Under the pieces are notes generated by a model. The model was not told the DNA's origin. It worked only from the letters and a program-made list of their open reading frames with translations, and searched no databases. Made by a program: the position numbers and the translations under genes. This document shows positions 42,944 to 53,486 of a stretch of 53,827 nucleotides of DNA, piece after piece (position 1 is the stretch's first letter; every line of letters begins with the position of its first letter). Source of the DNA: Marinobacterium sp. GTDB taxonomy: Bacteria; Pseudomonadota; Gammaproteobacteria; Pseudomonadales; Balneatricaceae. Location of the stretch: NCBI GenBank assembly GCA_025800125.1, contig JAOXSF010000144.1:1-53827 (forward strand), in the 5' to 3' direction.

Positions 42944-44131
42944 ATGAAAGGATTACTCACCGTTAACGGCGGTTCCTCCAGCCTGAAGTGTGCCGTTTTC
43001 GACGTCCAGCAGCAGGAAGCTGTGCTGCAATATCGCTTCAAGCTCGGCAATATTCTGGGTAACGCCCGAATGCAGGTTACCGACAATGAAGGCAACATAC
43101 TGTTCAGTAACGGCCTGTCCCTGGACGATATACCCCGTGAGGGTCGTCATCAGGCCTGTCTGCAGACAGTAATCCACTGGCTTCAGACCCAGCACCCGGA
43201 AACAGAGCTGATTGCAATGGGACACCGGGTCGTACATGGAGGGGAAAAGTATTCTGCTCCAATGCTGGTCGATGAAGAAAAGTTGCTGGATCTGGCCGCC
43301 TTTAACCCGCTGGCTCCATTGCACCAGCCCTATAACCTGAAGCTGATTGATGCCTGCCACACGCTGGCACCTGCACTGCCTCAGGTTGCCTGTTTCGATA
43401 CCATGTTCCATGTCGGCCAGCCTGCGGTAGAGCGTTACTACGCCCTGCCACGGGAACTGACCGAGGCCGGTATTCACCGGTATGGTTTTCATGGCCTGTC
43501 CTACGAATTTATCGTACGTCGCCTGAAAGAGTTGAACATTCTGAAATCTCGCACCATCATCTGCCACCTGGGTGCCGGTGCCAGTATGTGCGGTACGCTG
43601 GAAGGTGAATCGCAATCATCCAGTATGGGCTTCTCCGCAGTGGACGGCCTGCCAATGGGCAACCGTACCGGAAATATTGATCCGGGCGTGTTGCTTTATC
43701 TGCAGCGTCACTACCATATGGATGCCGATGCACTGGAAAATCTGCTCTACAAACAGAGTGGCTGGTTCGGGGTTTCCGGTGGTATCAGTGGCGATATGCT
43801 GGAACTTCATCAGGCCGACCACCCTCATGCCGAGGAAGCGATTGATATGTTCGCCTATCGGGCTGCACTGGAGATAGGCCGTCTGGCTGCAGCACTAGGT
43901 GGTCTGGATCAGATTGTTTTTACCGGTGGTGTGGGTGAAAACGATGCCAACGTACGCGAACGCATTATGAAGCGCTGTGGCTGGCTGGGGCTGATTTATG
44001 ATGATCAGGATAATCAGGCCGGAGCCTTGCAGATCAGCAGTCGTCAGTCACGGGTCACTGTTAATGTTATTCCAACTGATGAAGAAATGATGATTGCAAC
44101 CCATATCCTGGAGTGTCTGGAAACCGACTGA
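42944..44131 (+). CDS. ackA: Acetate/propionate family kinase
   Basis: This 395-residue kinase of the ASKHA fold converts acyl-phosphate and ADP to acid and ATP. It starts LTVNGGSSSLKCAVFDV; further motifs are GHRVVHGGEKYS, CFDTMFH, IHRYGFHGLSYEF, CHLGAGASMCGTLEGESQSSSMGFS and FTGGVGENDANVRERI. All active-site blocks are present. Length is close to E. coli AckA (400). It lies 8 bases after the Ptb-type transferase, with which it forms one pathway. A bidirectional terminator follows. Confidence 0.92.
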   Translation: MKGLLTVNGGSSSLKCAVFDVQQQEAVLQYRFKLGNILGNARMQVTDNEGNILFSNGLSLDDIPREGRHQACLQTVIHWLQTQHPETELIAMGHRVVHGGEKYSAPMLVDEEKLLDLAAFNPLAPLHQPYNLKLIDACHTLAPALPQVACFDTMFHVGQPAVERYYALPRELTEAGIHRYGFHGLSYEFIVRRLKELNILKSRTIICHLGAGASMCGTLEGESQSSSMGFSAVDGLPMGNRTGNIDPGVLLYLQRHYHMDADALENLLYKQSGWFGVSGGISGDMLELHQADHPHAEEAIDMFAYRAALEIGRLAAALGGLDQIVFTGGVGENDANVRERIMKRCGWLGLIYDDQDNQAGALQISSRQSRVTVNVIPTDEEMMIATHILECLETD

Positions 44132-44160
44132 AACAGAGCAATATTTAATATCTGAAACAT

Positions 44161-44186
44161 AAAAACCGGTCAGCTAACCGGTTTTT
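44161..44186. terminator. Bidirectional terminator between ackA and rlmB
   Basis: AAAAACCGGT (44161-44170) and ACCGGTTTTT (44177-44186) are perfect inverted repeats around a 6-base loop. They serve both converging genes. Confidence 0.92.
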
Positions 44187-44220
44187 ATGTTTTATAGCGC
44201 TATCACATCCGAGCCAATAT

Positions 44221-44973
44221 TCAGCCTGTACTGCGCTGGCGAACAGCCTCGAACAGGCAGATACCCGTCGCCACAGACACATTCAGACTACTGACTTCAC
44301 CTGCCATCGGGATCTTTACCAGCTGATCACAATGCTCGCGCGTCAGACGACGCATGCCTTTACCTTCAGCTCCCATCACAAGTGCCATGGGCCCAGTCAG
44401 GTTAGCCTGAGTCAGGAGCTGATCCGTTTCACCTGCGGTACCGGTTATCCAGACACCACGCTGCTGCAACGATTGCAACGTACGTGACAGGTTAGTTACC
44501 TGTACATAGGGCATTGCTTCAGCCGCACCACAGGCAACCTTGGCAACCGTCGCATTCAGTGGTGCACTGCGATCTTTAGGGGCTATAACCGCATGTACGC
44601 CGGCAGCATCTGCTGTACGCAGGCAAGCCCCAAGGTTATGAGGATCAGTTACACCATCAAGTACTAACAGAAATGGTACTGTACCCTCTGCTTCAAGCTC
44701 ATCCAGCCGCTGATCCAGAAAACGTTCATTGTATGCTTTCATCGCAATACAGAATGCAATAATGCCCTGATGAGCACCACCTGCTGTCAGTTCATCCATC
44801 TGACCACGCGGTGCCATACGAATATCCAGACCCAGTTGCTCTGCCAACTCCAGCAATGCCTGAGCTTTCTCATCACGGCGCCCTTTCTGGAACATCAGCC
44901 CGCGAATTCGCTTCGCATCCCGTTTCAGCGCGGTACGTACCGCATGCTGACCAAAAATCAGTTCATCAGACAC
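44221..44973 (-). CDS. rlmB: 23S rRNA (guanosine-2'-O)-methyltransferase
   Basis: This 250-residue SpoU family methyltransferase modifies G2251 of 23S rRNA. It has LIFGQHAVRTALKRDAKRI at the N-terminus, the SAM/knot motifs DPHNLGACLRTADAAGVHAVI and LVMGAEGKGMRRLTREHCDQLVKIPM, and SSLNVSVATGICLFEAVRQR. Length is close to E. coli RlmB (243). It uses a GTG start (44973) directly abutting the hemH stop (44974), so it is translated with hemH. Confidence 0.92.
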   Translation of the reverse strand: MSDELIFGQHAVRTALKRDAKRIRGLMFQKGRRDEKAQALLELAEQLGLDIRMAPRGQMDELTAGGAHQGIIAFCIAMKAYNERFLDQRLDELEAEGTVPFLLVLDGVTDPHNLGACLRTADAAGVHAVIAPKDRSAPLNATVAKVACGAAEAMPYVQVTNLSRTLQSLQQRGVWITGTAGETDQLLTQANLTGPMALVMGAEGKGMRRLTREHCDQLVKIPMAGEVSSLNVSVATGICLFEAVRQRSTG

Positions 44974-45984
44974 TCAGCGCTCTCCAACCCAGTCACCGGC
45001 CTGCTCCAGTACCAGATGTTTCAACAGATCAATAAAATCAGGCGTGGCGTTCAAAGCCGGAATATAATTGTATTCTTTGCCGCCCGCCTTGAGGTAAAGC
45101 TCACGGTTTTCTTCGCCCATCTCTTCCAGCGTTTCCAGGCAGTCTGCTGAAAATGCCGGACAGACAACATCCAGCCGGGTAACCCCCTGCTTCGGCAGCT
45201 TTTCCAGCGTTTTATCGGTATAGGGTGTCAACCACTGCTTGGGGCCAAAACGGGACTGAAAGGTGGTCACCCAGGTATTATCAGCCAACCCCAATTCCTC
45301 TGCTAACAACTCAGAGGTGCGGTGACAGTGCTCTGGATAAGGGTCACCTTTATCTGCATATTCCTGTGGAATACCATGGTAAGAAAGCAGCAATTTCTCA
45401 GCGGGTTCATCTTGCTGCCACTGTGCTCGAACACTGTTGGCTAATGCCCGGATATACAGCGGATGATCGTAATAGGACTTGAGTATGCGAATGTCCATAA
45501 CTTCACGCTGTGCCAGCTGAAAACGGGCCACCTGATCATAAATCGGTGCTGTCGTTGTCGCTGAATACTGTGGGTATAGCGGCAGAATCAGAATGCGCTT
45601 ATAACCATTGCTCTGCAGTGATTGCAGACAATCTTTTAACCCAGGCTGGCCATATGTCATCGCTGCAAACACCTGCGGTGCACAGTTGCCACAATGGCTC
45701 TGCAAGGCCAGTTCCAGCTCCGTTACCTGACGGTCCAGAATCATCCGCATGGGAGAATCGTCCTGCCAGATGGTTTTATAAGCCTTGGCAACCTTACGTG
45801 GCCGAAAACGCAGAATGATGCCATGCAGTACCGACTTCCATAACAATCGCCTGGCACCGTCTCCCTCGACAACTCGCCGGTCAGACAGAAACTCGGCCAG
45901 ATAACGCCGAACTGCGTCGGGTTCCGGACTGTCAGGGGTTCCCAGATTGGCCAGAATGATCGCTGTCTTTTCCTGAGTGCGCAT
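44974..45984 (-). CDS. hemH: Ferrochelatase
   Basis: This 336-residue enzyme inserts ferrous iron into protoporphyrin IX, the last step of haem synthesis. It starts with AIILANLGTPDSPEP; RVVEGDGARRLLW, MTYGQPGLKDCL, LPLYPQYSATTTA, LLLSYHGIPQEYADKGDPY (the catalytic His) and the FQSRFGPKQWLTPYTDKTLE signature follow, then CPAFSADCLETLEEM. Length is near E. coli HemH (320). It heads the hemH-rlmB pair. An upstream 285-base region contains its leader and the adk terminator. Confidence 0.94.
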   Translation of the reverse strand: MRTQEKTAIILANLGTPDSPEPDAVRRYLAEFLSDRRVVEGDGARRLLWKSVLHGIILRFRPRKVAKAYKTIWQDDSPMRMILDRQVTELELALQSHCGNCAPQVFAAMTYGQPGLKDCLQSLQSNGYKRILILPLYPQYSATTTAPIYDQVARFQLAQREVMDIRILKSYYDHPLYIRALANSVRAQWQQDEPAEKLLLSYHGIPQEYADKGDPYPEHCHRTSELLAEELGLADNTWVTTFQSRFGPKQWLTPYTDKTLEKLPKQGVTRLDVVCPAFSADCLETLEEMGEENRELYLKAGGKEYNYIPALNATPDFIDLLKHLVLEQAGDWVGER

Positions 45985-46164
45985 AGCTATTCTCTACCAG
46001 GTATTTTTCACGGGTGGAAATAAAAGGAGGTCTTTGCTCTGAACCAGCACAAGTACCGGCCCCAGGCGGATACTTACGCCAGATAGACATAAGCACCAGA
46101 GCGGTGATTATACGTTAAAAGCCCACTTCAGATCACATTCGCAGGCGATTGCAAAACAACAGAA

Positions 46165-46224
46165 ACAGAAAAGCCGTACATTTCTGCAACCTGCATCAGA
46201 TATGGTTAGCAGAAAGTACGGCTT
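46165..46224 (-). terminator. adk terminator with a long imperfect stem
   Basis: On the minus strand AAGCCGTACTTTCTGC (46224-46209) pairs with GCAGAAATGTACGGCTT (46187-46171), with one bulged base and a 21-base loop, followed by TTCTGTTTC. It lies 45 bases after the adk stop. The large loop is unusual for a simple terminator. The rest of 45985-46164 shows no gene. Confidence 0.65.
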
Positions 46225-46269
46225 GTACCCGGTATTCTGTCACGCTGTCAGATGACAGGCAGGATTTCC

Positions 46270-46977
<708 letters not shown>

Positions 46978-47177
46978 TCAGACGCTTGCACCTGAATAAT
47001 CTGTTATGCCCGGACAATACCATTCCTCTTCGAGGCCACAATTGGACGTTAGCCCAACCAGGCAGGCCATGTGTGAACGGAGGGAACAGCGGGCGGGAGA
47101 CCAAGCAGGGTACGCCAATTTTACTACCTGCTCAAGCCTGCCATATGCCAGGAAAGTCTGCGTTGCTACGACCACTC

Positions 47178-47220
47178 TGCACAGCTTTCAAGCCGCCATA
47201 TGTAACTTGAAAGCTATGCA
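47178..47220. repeat. Long inverted repeat after ppc
   Basis: TGCACAGCTTTCAAG (47178-47192) and CTTGAAAGCTATGCA (47206-47220) are inverted repeats of 15 bases with a single mismatch that forms a G-U pair in one strand, around a 13-base spacer that contains CATATG. It starts 10 bases after the ppc stop. There is no U tract on either side, so it is not a normal intrinsic terminator. The rest of 46933-47177 shows no gene. Confidence 0.8.
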
Positions 47221-47230
47221 GCCGCTAGAG

Positions 47231-49840
47231 TTATCCAGTGTTACGCATACCAGCAGAAATCCCCGCCATGGTCACCATCAGTGCCTGCTCCAGCGCTTCA
47301 TCCGGCTGATTTCGGTCACGGTAGAGAAGCTCAGCCTGCAGGTAATGTAATGGATCAATGTAAGGGTTACGTACTTCAATCGACTGACGGATAACAGGAT
47401 TATCAACCAGCAAGGTCTGCTGTCGTTTAACCTGATTAATCAGATCACGCATGGCGACCAGCCGCTCACGCAGGCTAGAGCCCAGCACTCGTAATTCTTC
47501 AGACACCAATCGCTGATCATAATAAGCTGACAGTTGCGGCGCAGCCTTGGCCAGTACCATCTCTAACATATCAATATTGGAACGAAAGAATGGCCATTGC
47601 TGATACATCTGTTGCACAGCGGGTAGCTGATCACCCGAAACCATAGCGTTCAGAGCCCGATCAGTGCCCAGCCAGGCCGGTAACATCAGCCGGGCCTGTG
47701 TCCAGGCAAAGATCCATGGAATTGCCCGCAGGCTTTCCACTCCACCATCCTGACGGCGCTTGGCTGGACGCGAGCCCAACGGCAGTTTGGCTAGCTCCTG
47801 TTCTGGTGTTGCAGCACGAAAATAAGGCACAAACTGCTCATCCTGACGAACAACGGCACGATACTCCTGTAAGCTGCGTTCCGTCAGCTGTGCAATCAGC
47901 GTGCGCCATTCCTCCTGCGGTGCCGCACCAGGTGCAAGGCTGGCTTCCAACACAGCCCCGGCATAAAGTTCCATATTACGCACAGCAATCTCGGGAATGC
48001 CAAATTTGAAGCGGATCATCTCACCCTGCTCAGTAACCCGCAGGCTGCCCGCTACCGAACCAGGCGGTTGCGCCAGAATCGCAGTATGGCTTGGGCCGCC
48101 ACCACGCCCCACCGTGCCGCCCCGGCCATGAAATAGCGTCAAACGTACACTTCGTTGCTGACACAGTTCAGTCAGTTGTTCTTGTGCCTGATACTGCCCC
48201 CAGGCAGCAGCCAGCTGTCCAGCATCCTTGGAAGAGTCAGAGTAACCAATCATCACCTCCTGGTGGCCGGCACAGTATTCTCTATACCAGTCAATATCCA
48301 GCAACGCCGCGATACAGTCACGGGCCCCCTTCAGATCATCCAGTGTCTCAAACAGGGGAACCACACGAATATTGTGTTTCATTCCCATATCACGCAATAG
48401 CAAGATAACCGCTAATACATCAGAAGGTTGGCTAGCCATTGATATGACATAAGAACCCAGCGCCTGAGGACTGGCCGTAGCGATTACTCGACATGTATCC
48501 AGCACTTCCTGCACTGATGCTGAGGGTTGCCAGTGGCTGGAAATAAGAGGCCGACGGCTACGCAGCTCACGCAACAGAAAAACCTGACGCTCCTGCTCAT
48601 TCCAGCTACTGTAGTCACCCAGATCATAGAACTGTACCAGCTCCTGCATAACCTCAGCATGACGGTCCGAGTTCTGGCGAATATCAAGCCGTACTAATGA
48701 CAGGCCAAAGCATGCAGCTCTGCGAATACTGTCTTCCAGCGGACCTTCAGCAATGATACGCATCCCGGATTCACAGAGGGAGCGGTGACAAAGTAACAAC
48801 GGCTCCAGTAGTTCATTGTCCTTACAATAAACACCCTCGGCCTCAACCGGATGACCGTCCAGTTCACTTTGTATCCAGGCTTTCGTCTGGCGTAGTCGTT
48901 TACGAACCTGTCCTAATAACGCTCGATAGGGCTCTTTATCATCCCCCACGACAGCTCGTAATTCAGCGCTACAACGGTGCATGGACAACTCCGAACGTAA
49001 ACGATCAATATCACGTTCATACAGGTCCGCGGCCATCCAGCGCGACAGCAATAATACTTCCGTTGTCACCACGGCTGTCACATTAGGATTACCGTCCCTG
49101 TCTCCCCCCATCCAGGATGCAAAGCGTACAGGTGCTGCTTCCAGTGGTAGCCTCAACCCTGTTGAGGCCGTCAGCTGCTCATCAAGTCGCCGCAGAAAAT
49201 CAGGTACCGCTTGCCAGAGCGAGTTTTCAATGACAGCAAACCCCCATCGTGCTTCCTCTACCGGGGTTGGCCGTTGCTGCCGGATTTCACTGGTATGCCA
49301 GATCTGATTAACCAGTTCATGCAACCGATGCTCAATATGCTGGCCGTCATCCTGCTGACGCAGACAGTGTGCCACTTCATCATATTTACGAATCAGAGTA
49401 CGGCGGTTGACCTCGGTCGGATGAGCTGTAAGTACCAGATCAATATCCATTGTCGCCAGCTGATCAGCGATGGTCTGATTATCCAGTCCCTGCTGTTGCA
49501 GACGCACAATCAGTTTCTGAACAGAATCATCACCAGGCAGGTGGGCATCGCTGCGCAACCAGCGACGTACCCGGTGATGTTCTTCAGCGATATTGGCAAG
49601 ATTAAGAAACTGGGTAAAAGCCCGTGCTACAGGAAGCAACTCATCATCCTTCAGCCCTTGCAGTGCCTGTATCAATTCAGAGGCATCCGAATCTGCATCA
49701 TGCCGCGCCTGACGCGCTCGCTGGCGAATATGCTCAATCGTATCAAGAAACTGATCACCCAGATCAGCTTCCATAGTATGGCCCAGACTCTGGCCCAGCA
49801 TACGTACATTGTCCCGTAACGCTTCATGCAACTCATTCAT
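47231..49840 (-). CDS. ppc: Phosphoenolpyruvate carboxylase
   Basis: This 869-residue enzyme carboxylates phosphoenolpyruvate to oxaloacetate, refilling the TCA cycle. VLTAHPTEVNRRTLIRKYD holds the first active-site His, GYSDSSKDAGQLAAAW and FHGRGGTVGRGGGPSH the catalytic loop, and the C-terminus ends GISAGMRNTG, the invariant end of the family. Length is close to E. coli Ppc (883). The start at 49840 (MNELHEALRDNVRMLG) has AAGGAGACGCGGT upstream; the extended frame to 49993 lacks a ribosome binding site and is spurious. Confidence 0.95.
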   Translation of the reverse strand: MNELHEALRDNVRMLGQSLGHTMEADLGDQFLDTIEHIRQRARQARHDADSDASELIQALQGLKDDELLPVARAFTQFLNLANIAEEHHRVRRWLRSDAHLPGDDSVQKLIVRLQQQGLDNQTIADQLATMDIDLVLTAHPTEVNRRTLIRKYDEVAHCLRQQDDGQHIEHRLHELVNQIWHTSEIRQQRPTPVEEARWGFAVIENSLWQAVPDFLRRLDEQLTASTGLRLPLEAAPVRFASWMGGDRDGNPNVTAVVTTEVLLLSRWMAADLYERDIDRLRSELSMHRCSAELRAVVGDDKEPYRALLGQVRKRLRQTKAWIQSELDGHPVEAEGVYCKDNELLEPLLLCHRSLCESGMRIIAEGPLEDSIRRAACFGLSLVRLDIRQNSDRHAEVMQELVQFYDLGDYSSWNEQERQVFLLRELRSRRPLISSHWQPSASVQEVLDTCRVIATASPQALGSYVISMASQPSDVLAVILLLRDMGMKHNIRVVPLFETLDDLKGARDCIAALLDIDWYREYCAGHQEVMIGYSDSSKDAGQLAAAWGQYQAQEQLTELCQQRSVRLTLFHGRGGTVGRGGGPSHTAILAQPPGSVAGSLRVTEQGEMIRFKFGIPEIAVRNMELYAGAVLEASLAPGAAPQEEWRTLIAQLTERSLQEYRAVVRQDEQFVPYFRAATPEQELAKLPLGSRPAKRRQDGGVESLRAIPWIFAWTQARLMLPAWLGTDRALNAMVSGDQLPAVQQMYQQWPFFRSNIDMLEMVLAKAAPQLSAYYDQRLVSEELRVLGSSLRERLVAMRDLINQVKRQQTLLVDNPVIRQSIEVRNPYIDPLHYLQAELLYRDRNQPDEALEQALMVTMAGISAGMRNTG

Positions 49841-50002
49841 ACCGCGTCTCCTTGAATAGGGGGTCAGACAGACAATAGAGCAGTTGCGCGTTGCAGCAAA
49901 ATAAAACTTTGGCAAAAGGCATGGGACAGGAAACAGAAAAAACAGGCCAGAAATAAAAAACGGGCCATCAAGACCCGCCCATACTGGAAACATCGAGACA
50001 GA

Positions 50003-50392
50003 TCAATGCCCGATTATTTTGCGAAAACGAGCATACTCCTGCCGGGCACGCCACTCATTTTCATAGACAATACTGACTCTGTCATCGTCCAGAGCCGAAG
50101 AAAAGATTTCGATACGGTAATTCACCGGTGCTTCTTTCTGGCCATCAAAAGCGATTTCCAGCCGCTCAATCTGGCTATAATTCAGCTTACGATAACCTTT
50201 GTTATCTACAATAGCGATCTGCTGGCGCGGTTCATCTACCAACAGACGAGGCACACCGTTCATATCACGACTGATGGTAAAACCTTCCGCCTGCAACAGT
50301 TCAAGGTTATCTGCCGTCTTGCGGCCAACCACAAAAGCCACCGCAATCATGACCGTCAGAAAAACCAGAAACAGAATACGTGTACGTTTCAT
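50003..50392 (-). CDS. Single-pass membrane protein of unknown function
   Basis: This is a 129-residue protein. An N-terminal hydrophobic segment (about 5-23, after the basic MKRTR) acts as anchor or signal. The rest is a small beta-rich domain (ISRDMNGVPRLLVDEPRQQIAIVDNKGYRKLNYSQIERLEIAFDG), ending in basic helices RARQEYARFRKIIGH. No family is recognised. It lies 20 bases after mazG on the same strand, so it is probably the third gene of relA-mazG and may be read through from it. Confidence 0.68.
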   Translation of the reverse strand: MKRTRILFLVFLTVMIAVAFVVGRKTADNLELLQAEGFTISRDMNGVPRLLVDEPRQQIAIVDNKGYRKLNYSQIERLEIAFDGQKEAPVNYRIEIFSSALDDDRVSIVYENEWRARQEYARFRKIIGH

Positions 50393-50412
50393 CGTGCTTT
50401 CCCTACTACCTG

Positions 50413-51225
50413 TTATAGCCCTTTTGCCTTGGCTTCATCCCAAAACAGGTCAAGCTGCTGTAACTCAAATTGCTGCCAATCACCACCGGCTTGTTCAACC
50501 TGGTCTTCAACATGATTGAAACGACGCTCAAACTTATGATTGGTGCTGCGTAAAGCGGTATCAGGATTAACCTTGAGGTGGCGAGAAAGATTAACCAGCG
50601 CAAATAGCAGATCTCCCATTTCATCGGCAATTTCATGCTGAACATTACGATCAACCGCTTCCCGCAATTCGCCCAGTTCTTCTTCAATCTTATCCAGTAC
50701 TCCATGCAGATCAGGCCAGTCAAATCCTACCTGAGCTGCGCGTTTGGTGAGCTTGGCCGCTCGATTCAATGCAGGTAGAGTACGAGGGACATCATCCAGC
50801 ACCCGTGACTTCGCCTTTGCAACCCTTTCCTGCTGTTTGATCTGCTCCCATGTCTGCTTAACTTCATCGGCCGCAAGATTCTGATCCCCAGCGCGTGATT
50901 TCAGTGTCCCAAGTGGGAAAACATGGGGGTGTCGACGAATAAGTTTGCGGGTCAGGGTGTCGACGATGCTATCCAGATCAAACAGGCTGCCCTCTTCACC
51001 CAGTCGAGCGTAAAAGATCACCTGAAACAGCAGATCTCCAAGTTCTGATTCAAGATGCTCGAAATCCTGTTGTTCAATACAATCAGCAACCTCATAAGCC
51101 TCTTCCAGAGTATGCGGCACGATGGTAGCAAAATGCTGCTTCAGGTCCCATGGACAGCCATCCTGTGGGTCGCGCAGGCGAGCCATCAGATAGCGCAAGT
51201 CATCAAATGTATAGCGCTGACTCAC
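50413..51225 (-). CDS. mazG: Nucleoside triphosphate pyrophosphohydrolase
   Basis: This 270-residue MazG hydrolyses NTPs (and dNTPs) to NMPs and PPi. The first MazG domain contains LMARLRDPQDGCPWDLKQ, HTLEEAYEVADCIEQQD and ESELGDLLFQVIFYARL, with the EExxE-type magnesium ligands. The second half has VGFDWPDLHGVLDKIEEELGELREA and EIADEMGDLLFALVNLSRHL. Length is like E. coli MazG (263). A GTG start at 51225 overlaps the relA stop (GTGA), so it is coupled to relA, as in E. coli but without the mazEF toxin pair between them. Confidence 0.94.
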   Translation of the reverse strand: MSQRYTFDDLRYLMARLRDPQDGCPWDLKQHFATIVPHTLEEAYEVADCIEQQDFEHLESELGDLLFQVIFYARLGEEGSLFDLDSIVDTLTRKLIRRHPHVFPLGTLKSRAGDQNLAADEVKQTWEQIKQQERVAKAKSRVLDDVPRTLPALNRAAKLTKRAAQVGFDWPDLHGVLDKIEEELGELREAVDRNVQHEIADEMGDLLFALVNLSRHLKVNPDTALRSTNHKFERRFNHVEDQVEQAGGDWQQFELQQLDLFWDEAKAKGL

Positions 51226-53486
51226 TTCGCCCTCCCACTACGGTAACGGTGGACATCAATCACATTCGGTACCTGATTGATACGATCCATAATCCGCCCC
51301 AGCATATCAAGCCGGGTAATCTCCAGTGTTAACGACAGACGTGCCGTATTATCCTTCTTATCCGTCAGTGTGTTGGCCGCTGTGATGTTGATATTGTCAT
51401 TGGCCAAAACCATCATTACATCACGCAGCAGCCCTTGACGGTCATATGCCTCAATCAGAATGTCTACCGGATAAGTTGCTTCATCTTCATTCCCCCAATC
51501 CACGGTAATCAGGCGTTCTGGTTCCTGCTCACGTAGCGACAAGGCATTACTACAATCTTCCCGGTGAATCGACACACCGCGCCCCAGGGTAATATAACCA
51601 ACGATTGGATCACCCGGCACAGGCTTACAACAGGTTGCCATTGTGGTGAGCAGGTTACCTACCCCACTGATACGAATACCGCTGCCATCAGCAGTGTCTG
51701 ATGGTGGCCGTGTACGTATAGCAGATTCTGGCAGTTCTGCGGTAATAGGCGGTTCAACCTGGCGCTGAGCCGCATTCACCAGCTGGGCCAAACGAATATC
51801 ACCAGCACCCAGTGCAGCAAACGCATCTTCAGCTGTTTTATAGTTCACAGCCTGCGCCAGTTTTTCGAAATTAACACCTTCCAGCGCCATACGTCGCAAC
51901 TCTCGCTCGACAATCTGACGGCCAGCTTCAGCATTCTGTTCTTTAGCCTGTGCTTTAAACCAGTGTGCAACCTTGGCACGTGCACGTGAGGTTGTCACAA
52001 AACCAAGGTTTGCATTCAGCCAGTCACGGCGTGGCTTTTCTTCCCTGGTGGTAAGAATTTCGACCTGATCACCAGTTTGCAAGCGGCGGTTCAGTGAAAC
52101 AATACGTCCGTTAATCTTGGCACCACGACAACGGTGACCAATTTCGGTATGAACACGGTAGGCAAAATCAATCGGGGTAGCTCCCGTTGGCAGATCAACA
52201 ACATGGCCGTCTGGTGTAAAGACATAGACTCGATCCTGCACAATATCGGAGCGCAGCATATCGCCAAAACCTTCCGTTTCTCCCAGATCTTCATGCCACT
52301 CAAGCACCTGACGCAACCAAGCAATCTTGTCTTCGTAGGAGTCACTTTTAGATTTAAGATCCGTGCCTTTATACAGATGATGGGCACAAACACCCAGCTC
52401 CGCCTCTTCGTGCATATTAAAGGTACGGATCTGAATCTCCAGCACCTTACCATCCGGGCCAAAGACGGCGGTATGCAGTGAGCGATAGCCATTCGGCTTC
52501 GGCGAAGCTACATAATCATCAAATTCGTGAGGAATATTACGCCACAGCCCATGCACAATACCGAGTACCGCATAACAATCACGAATTTCAGGCACCAGAA
52601 TTCGCACTGCACGCACATCATAAACCTGACTGAAGTCAATATTCTTGCGCTGCATTTTTCGCCAGATACTGTATATATGCTTGGCGCGACCATTTACCTC
52701 ACCGGCAATACTGACTTTCGCAAGTTCATCATTGAGGCGATTAACAACAGTATCAATATAATCCTGGCGGTCCAGCCGTTTCTCGTCCAGCAAGCGAGCA
52801 ATATGCTTGTAATCATTAGGCTTGAGGTAACGGAAAGACAGATCTTCCAGTTCCCATTTAATATGCCCAATCCCCAGACGATGAGCCAGCGGTGCGTAGA
52901 TGTCGAAAACTTCGCGGGCAACCAGGTAACGTTTACGGCGGGAGCCTTCCTTCACCCCACGAATAGCGCAGGTCCGTTCTGCTATCTTGATCAACGCCAC
53001 ACGTACATCGCTGATCATCTCAACCAGCATACGACGGATGTTTTCAATCTGGTCACCACCAGACGCCAGCGCATTGTCATCCAATCGTGGGTTTTTGCGA
53101 CTACCAATAGCAGCCATCTGCAATACCCCTTCGATCAGGCGCACAGCCTCCTTGCCAAACTGCTTACGAATAGACTCCTGACTCAGTTTTCGCTCACGAA
53201 CAGAACGATAGAGCACAGCGGCAATCAAAGTTTCTTCATCCTGCTGCAGTTCTGCCAATATCTGCGCCATTTCCAGACCGGTACGAAAACTACCTGCAGC
53301 CACACCATGCGACCAGACATCTTCTTTAGCTTCAGCCTGCTCATAAGCCCAGCGTGCCAGCTCACATGCTTTGCGCAGACGTTCAATGTCAGTGATTTCA
53401 ACCTGCTCAGCCAGCAGATTCAACCAGATGTCCAGATCTACTGAACCATCATCCCGAACCGGGTGTTCCTCACGAACTTTAACCAT
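51222..53486 (-). CDS. relA: (p)ppGpp synthetase I
   Basis: This is a 754-residue ribosome-associated GTP pyrophosphokinase for the stringent response. Its order is a degenerate HD domain (TLIAAVLYRSVRERKLSQES, without the HD pair), the synthetase domain with HEFDDYVASPKPNGYRSLH, a TGS domain (VYVFTPDGHVVDLPTGATPIDFAYRVH), zinc-finger/helical regions, and a C-terminal ACT domain (VDILIEAYDRQGLLRDVMMVL). The EFDD (ExDD) motif is that of monofunctional RelA, not SpoT. The start MVKVREEHP at 53486 aligns with the E. coli N-terminus and has AGGAG about 12-16 bases upstream. Length compares with E. coli's 744. Confidence 0.95.
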   Translation of the reverse strand: MVKVREEHPVRDDGSVDLDIWLNLLAEQVEITDIERLRKACELARWAYEQAEAKEDVWSHGVAAGSFRTGLEMAQILAELQQDEETLIAAVLYRSVRERKLSQESIRKQFGKEAVRLIEGVLQMAAIGSRKNPRLDDNALASGGDQIENIRRMLVEMISDVRVALIKIAERTCAIRGVKEGSRRKRYLVAREVFDIYAPLAHRLGIGHIKWELEDLSFRYLKPNDYKHIARLLDEKRLDRQDYIDTVVNRLNDELAKVSIAGEVNGRAKHIYSIWRKMQRKNIDFSQVYDVRAVRILVPEIRDCYAVLGIVHGLWRNIPHEFDDYVASPKPNGYRSLHTAVFGPDGKVLEIQIRTFNMHEEAELGVCAHHLYKGTDLKSKSDSYEDKIAWLRQVLEWHEDLGETEGFGDMLRSDIVQDRVYVFTPDGHVVDLPTGATPIDFAYRVHTEIGHRCRGAKINGRIVSLNRRLQTGDQVEILTTREEKPRRDWLNANLGFVTTSRARAKVAHWFKAQAKEQNAEAGRQIVERELRRMALEGVNFEKLAQAVNYKTAEDAFAALGAGDIRLAQLVNAAQRQVEPPITAELPESAIRTRPPSDTADGSGIRISGVGNLLTTMATCCKPVPGDPIVGYITLGRGVSIHREDCSNALSLREQEPERLITVDWGNEDEATYPVDILIEAYDRQGLLRDVMMVLANDNINITAANTLTDKKDNTARLSLTLEITRLDMLGRIMDRINQVPNVIDVHRYRSGRAK

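Noticed and set aside
49841-49993. Upstream extension of phosphoenolpyruvate carboxylase
   Set aside because: The hydrophobic extension lacks a ribosome binding site; AAGGAG fits the start at 49840.
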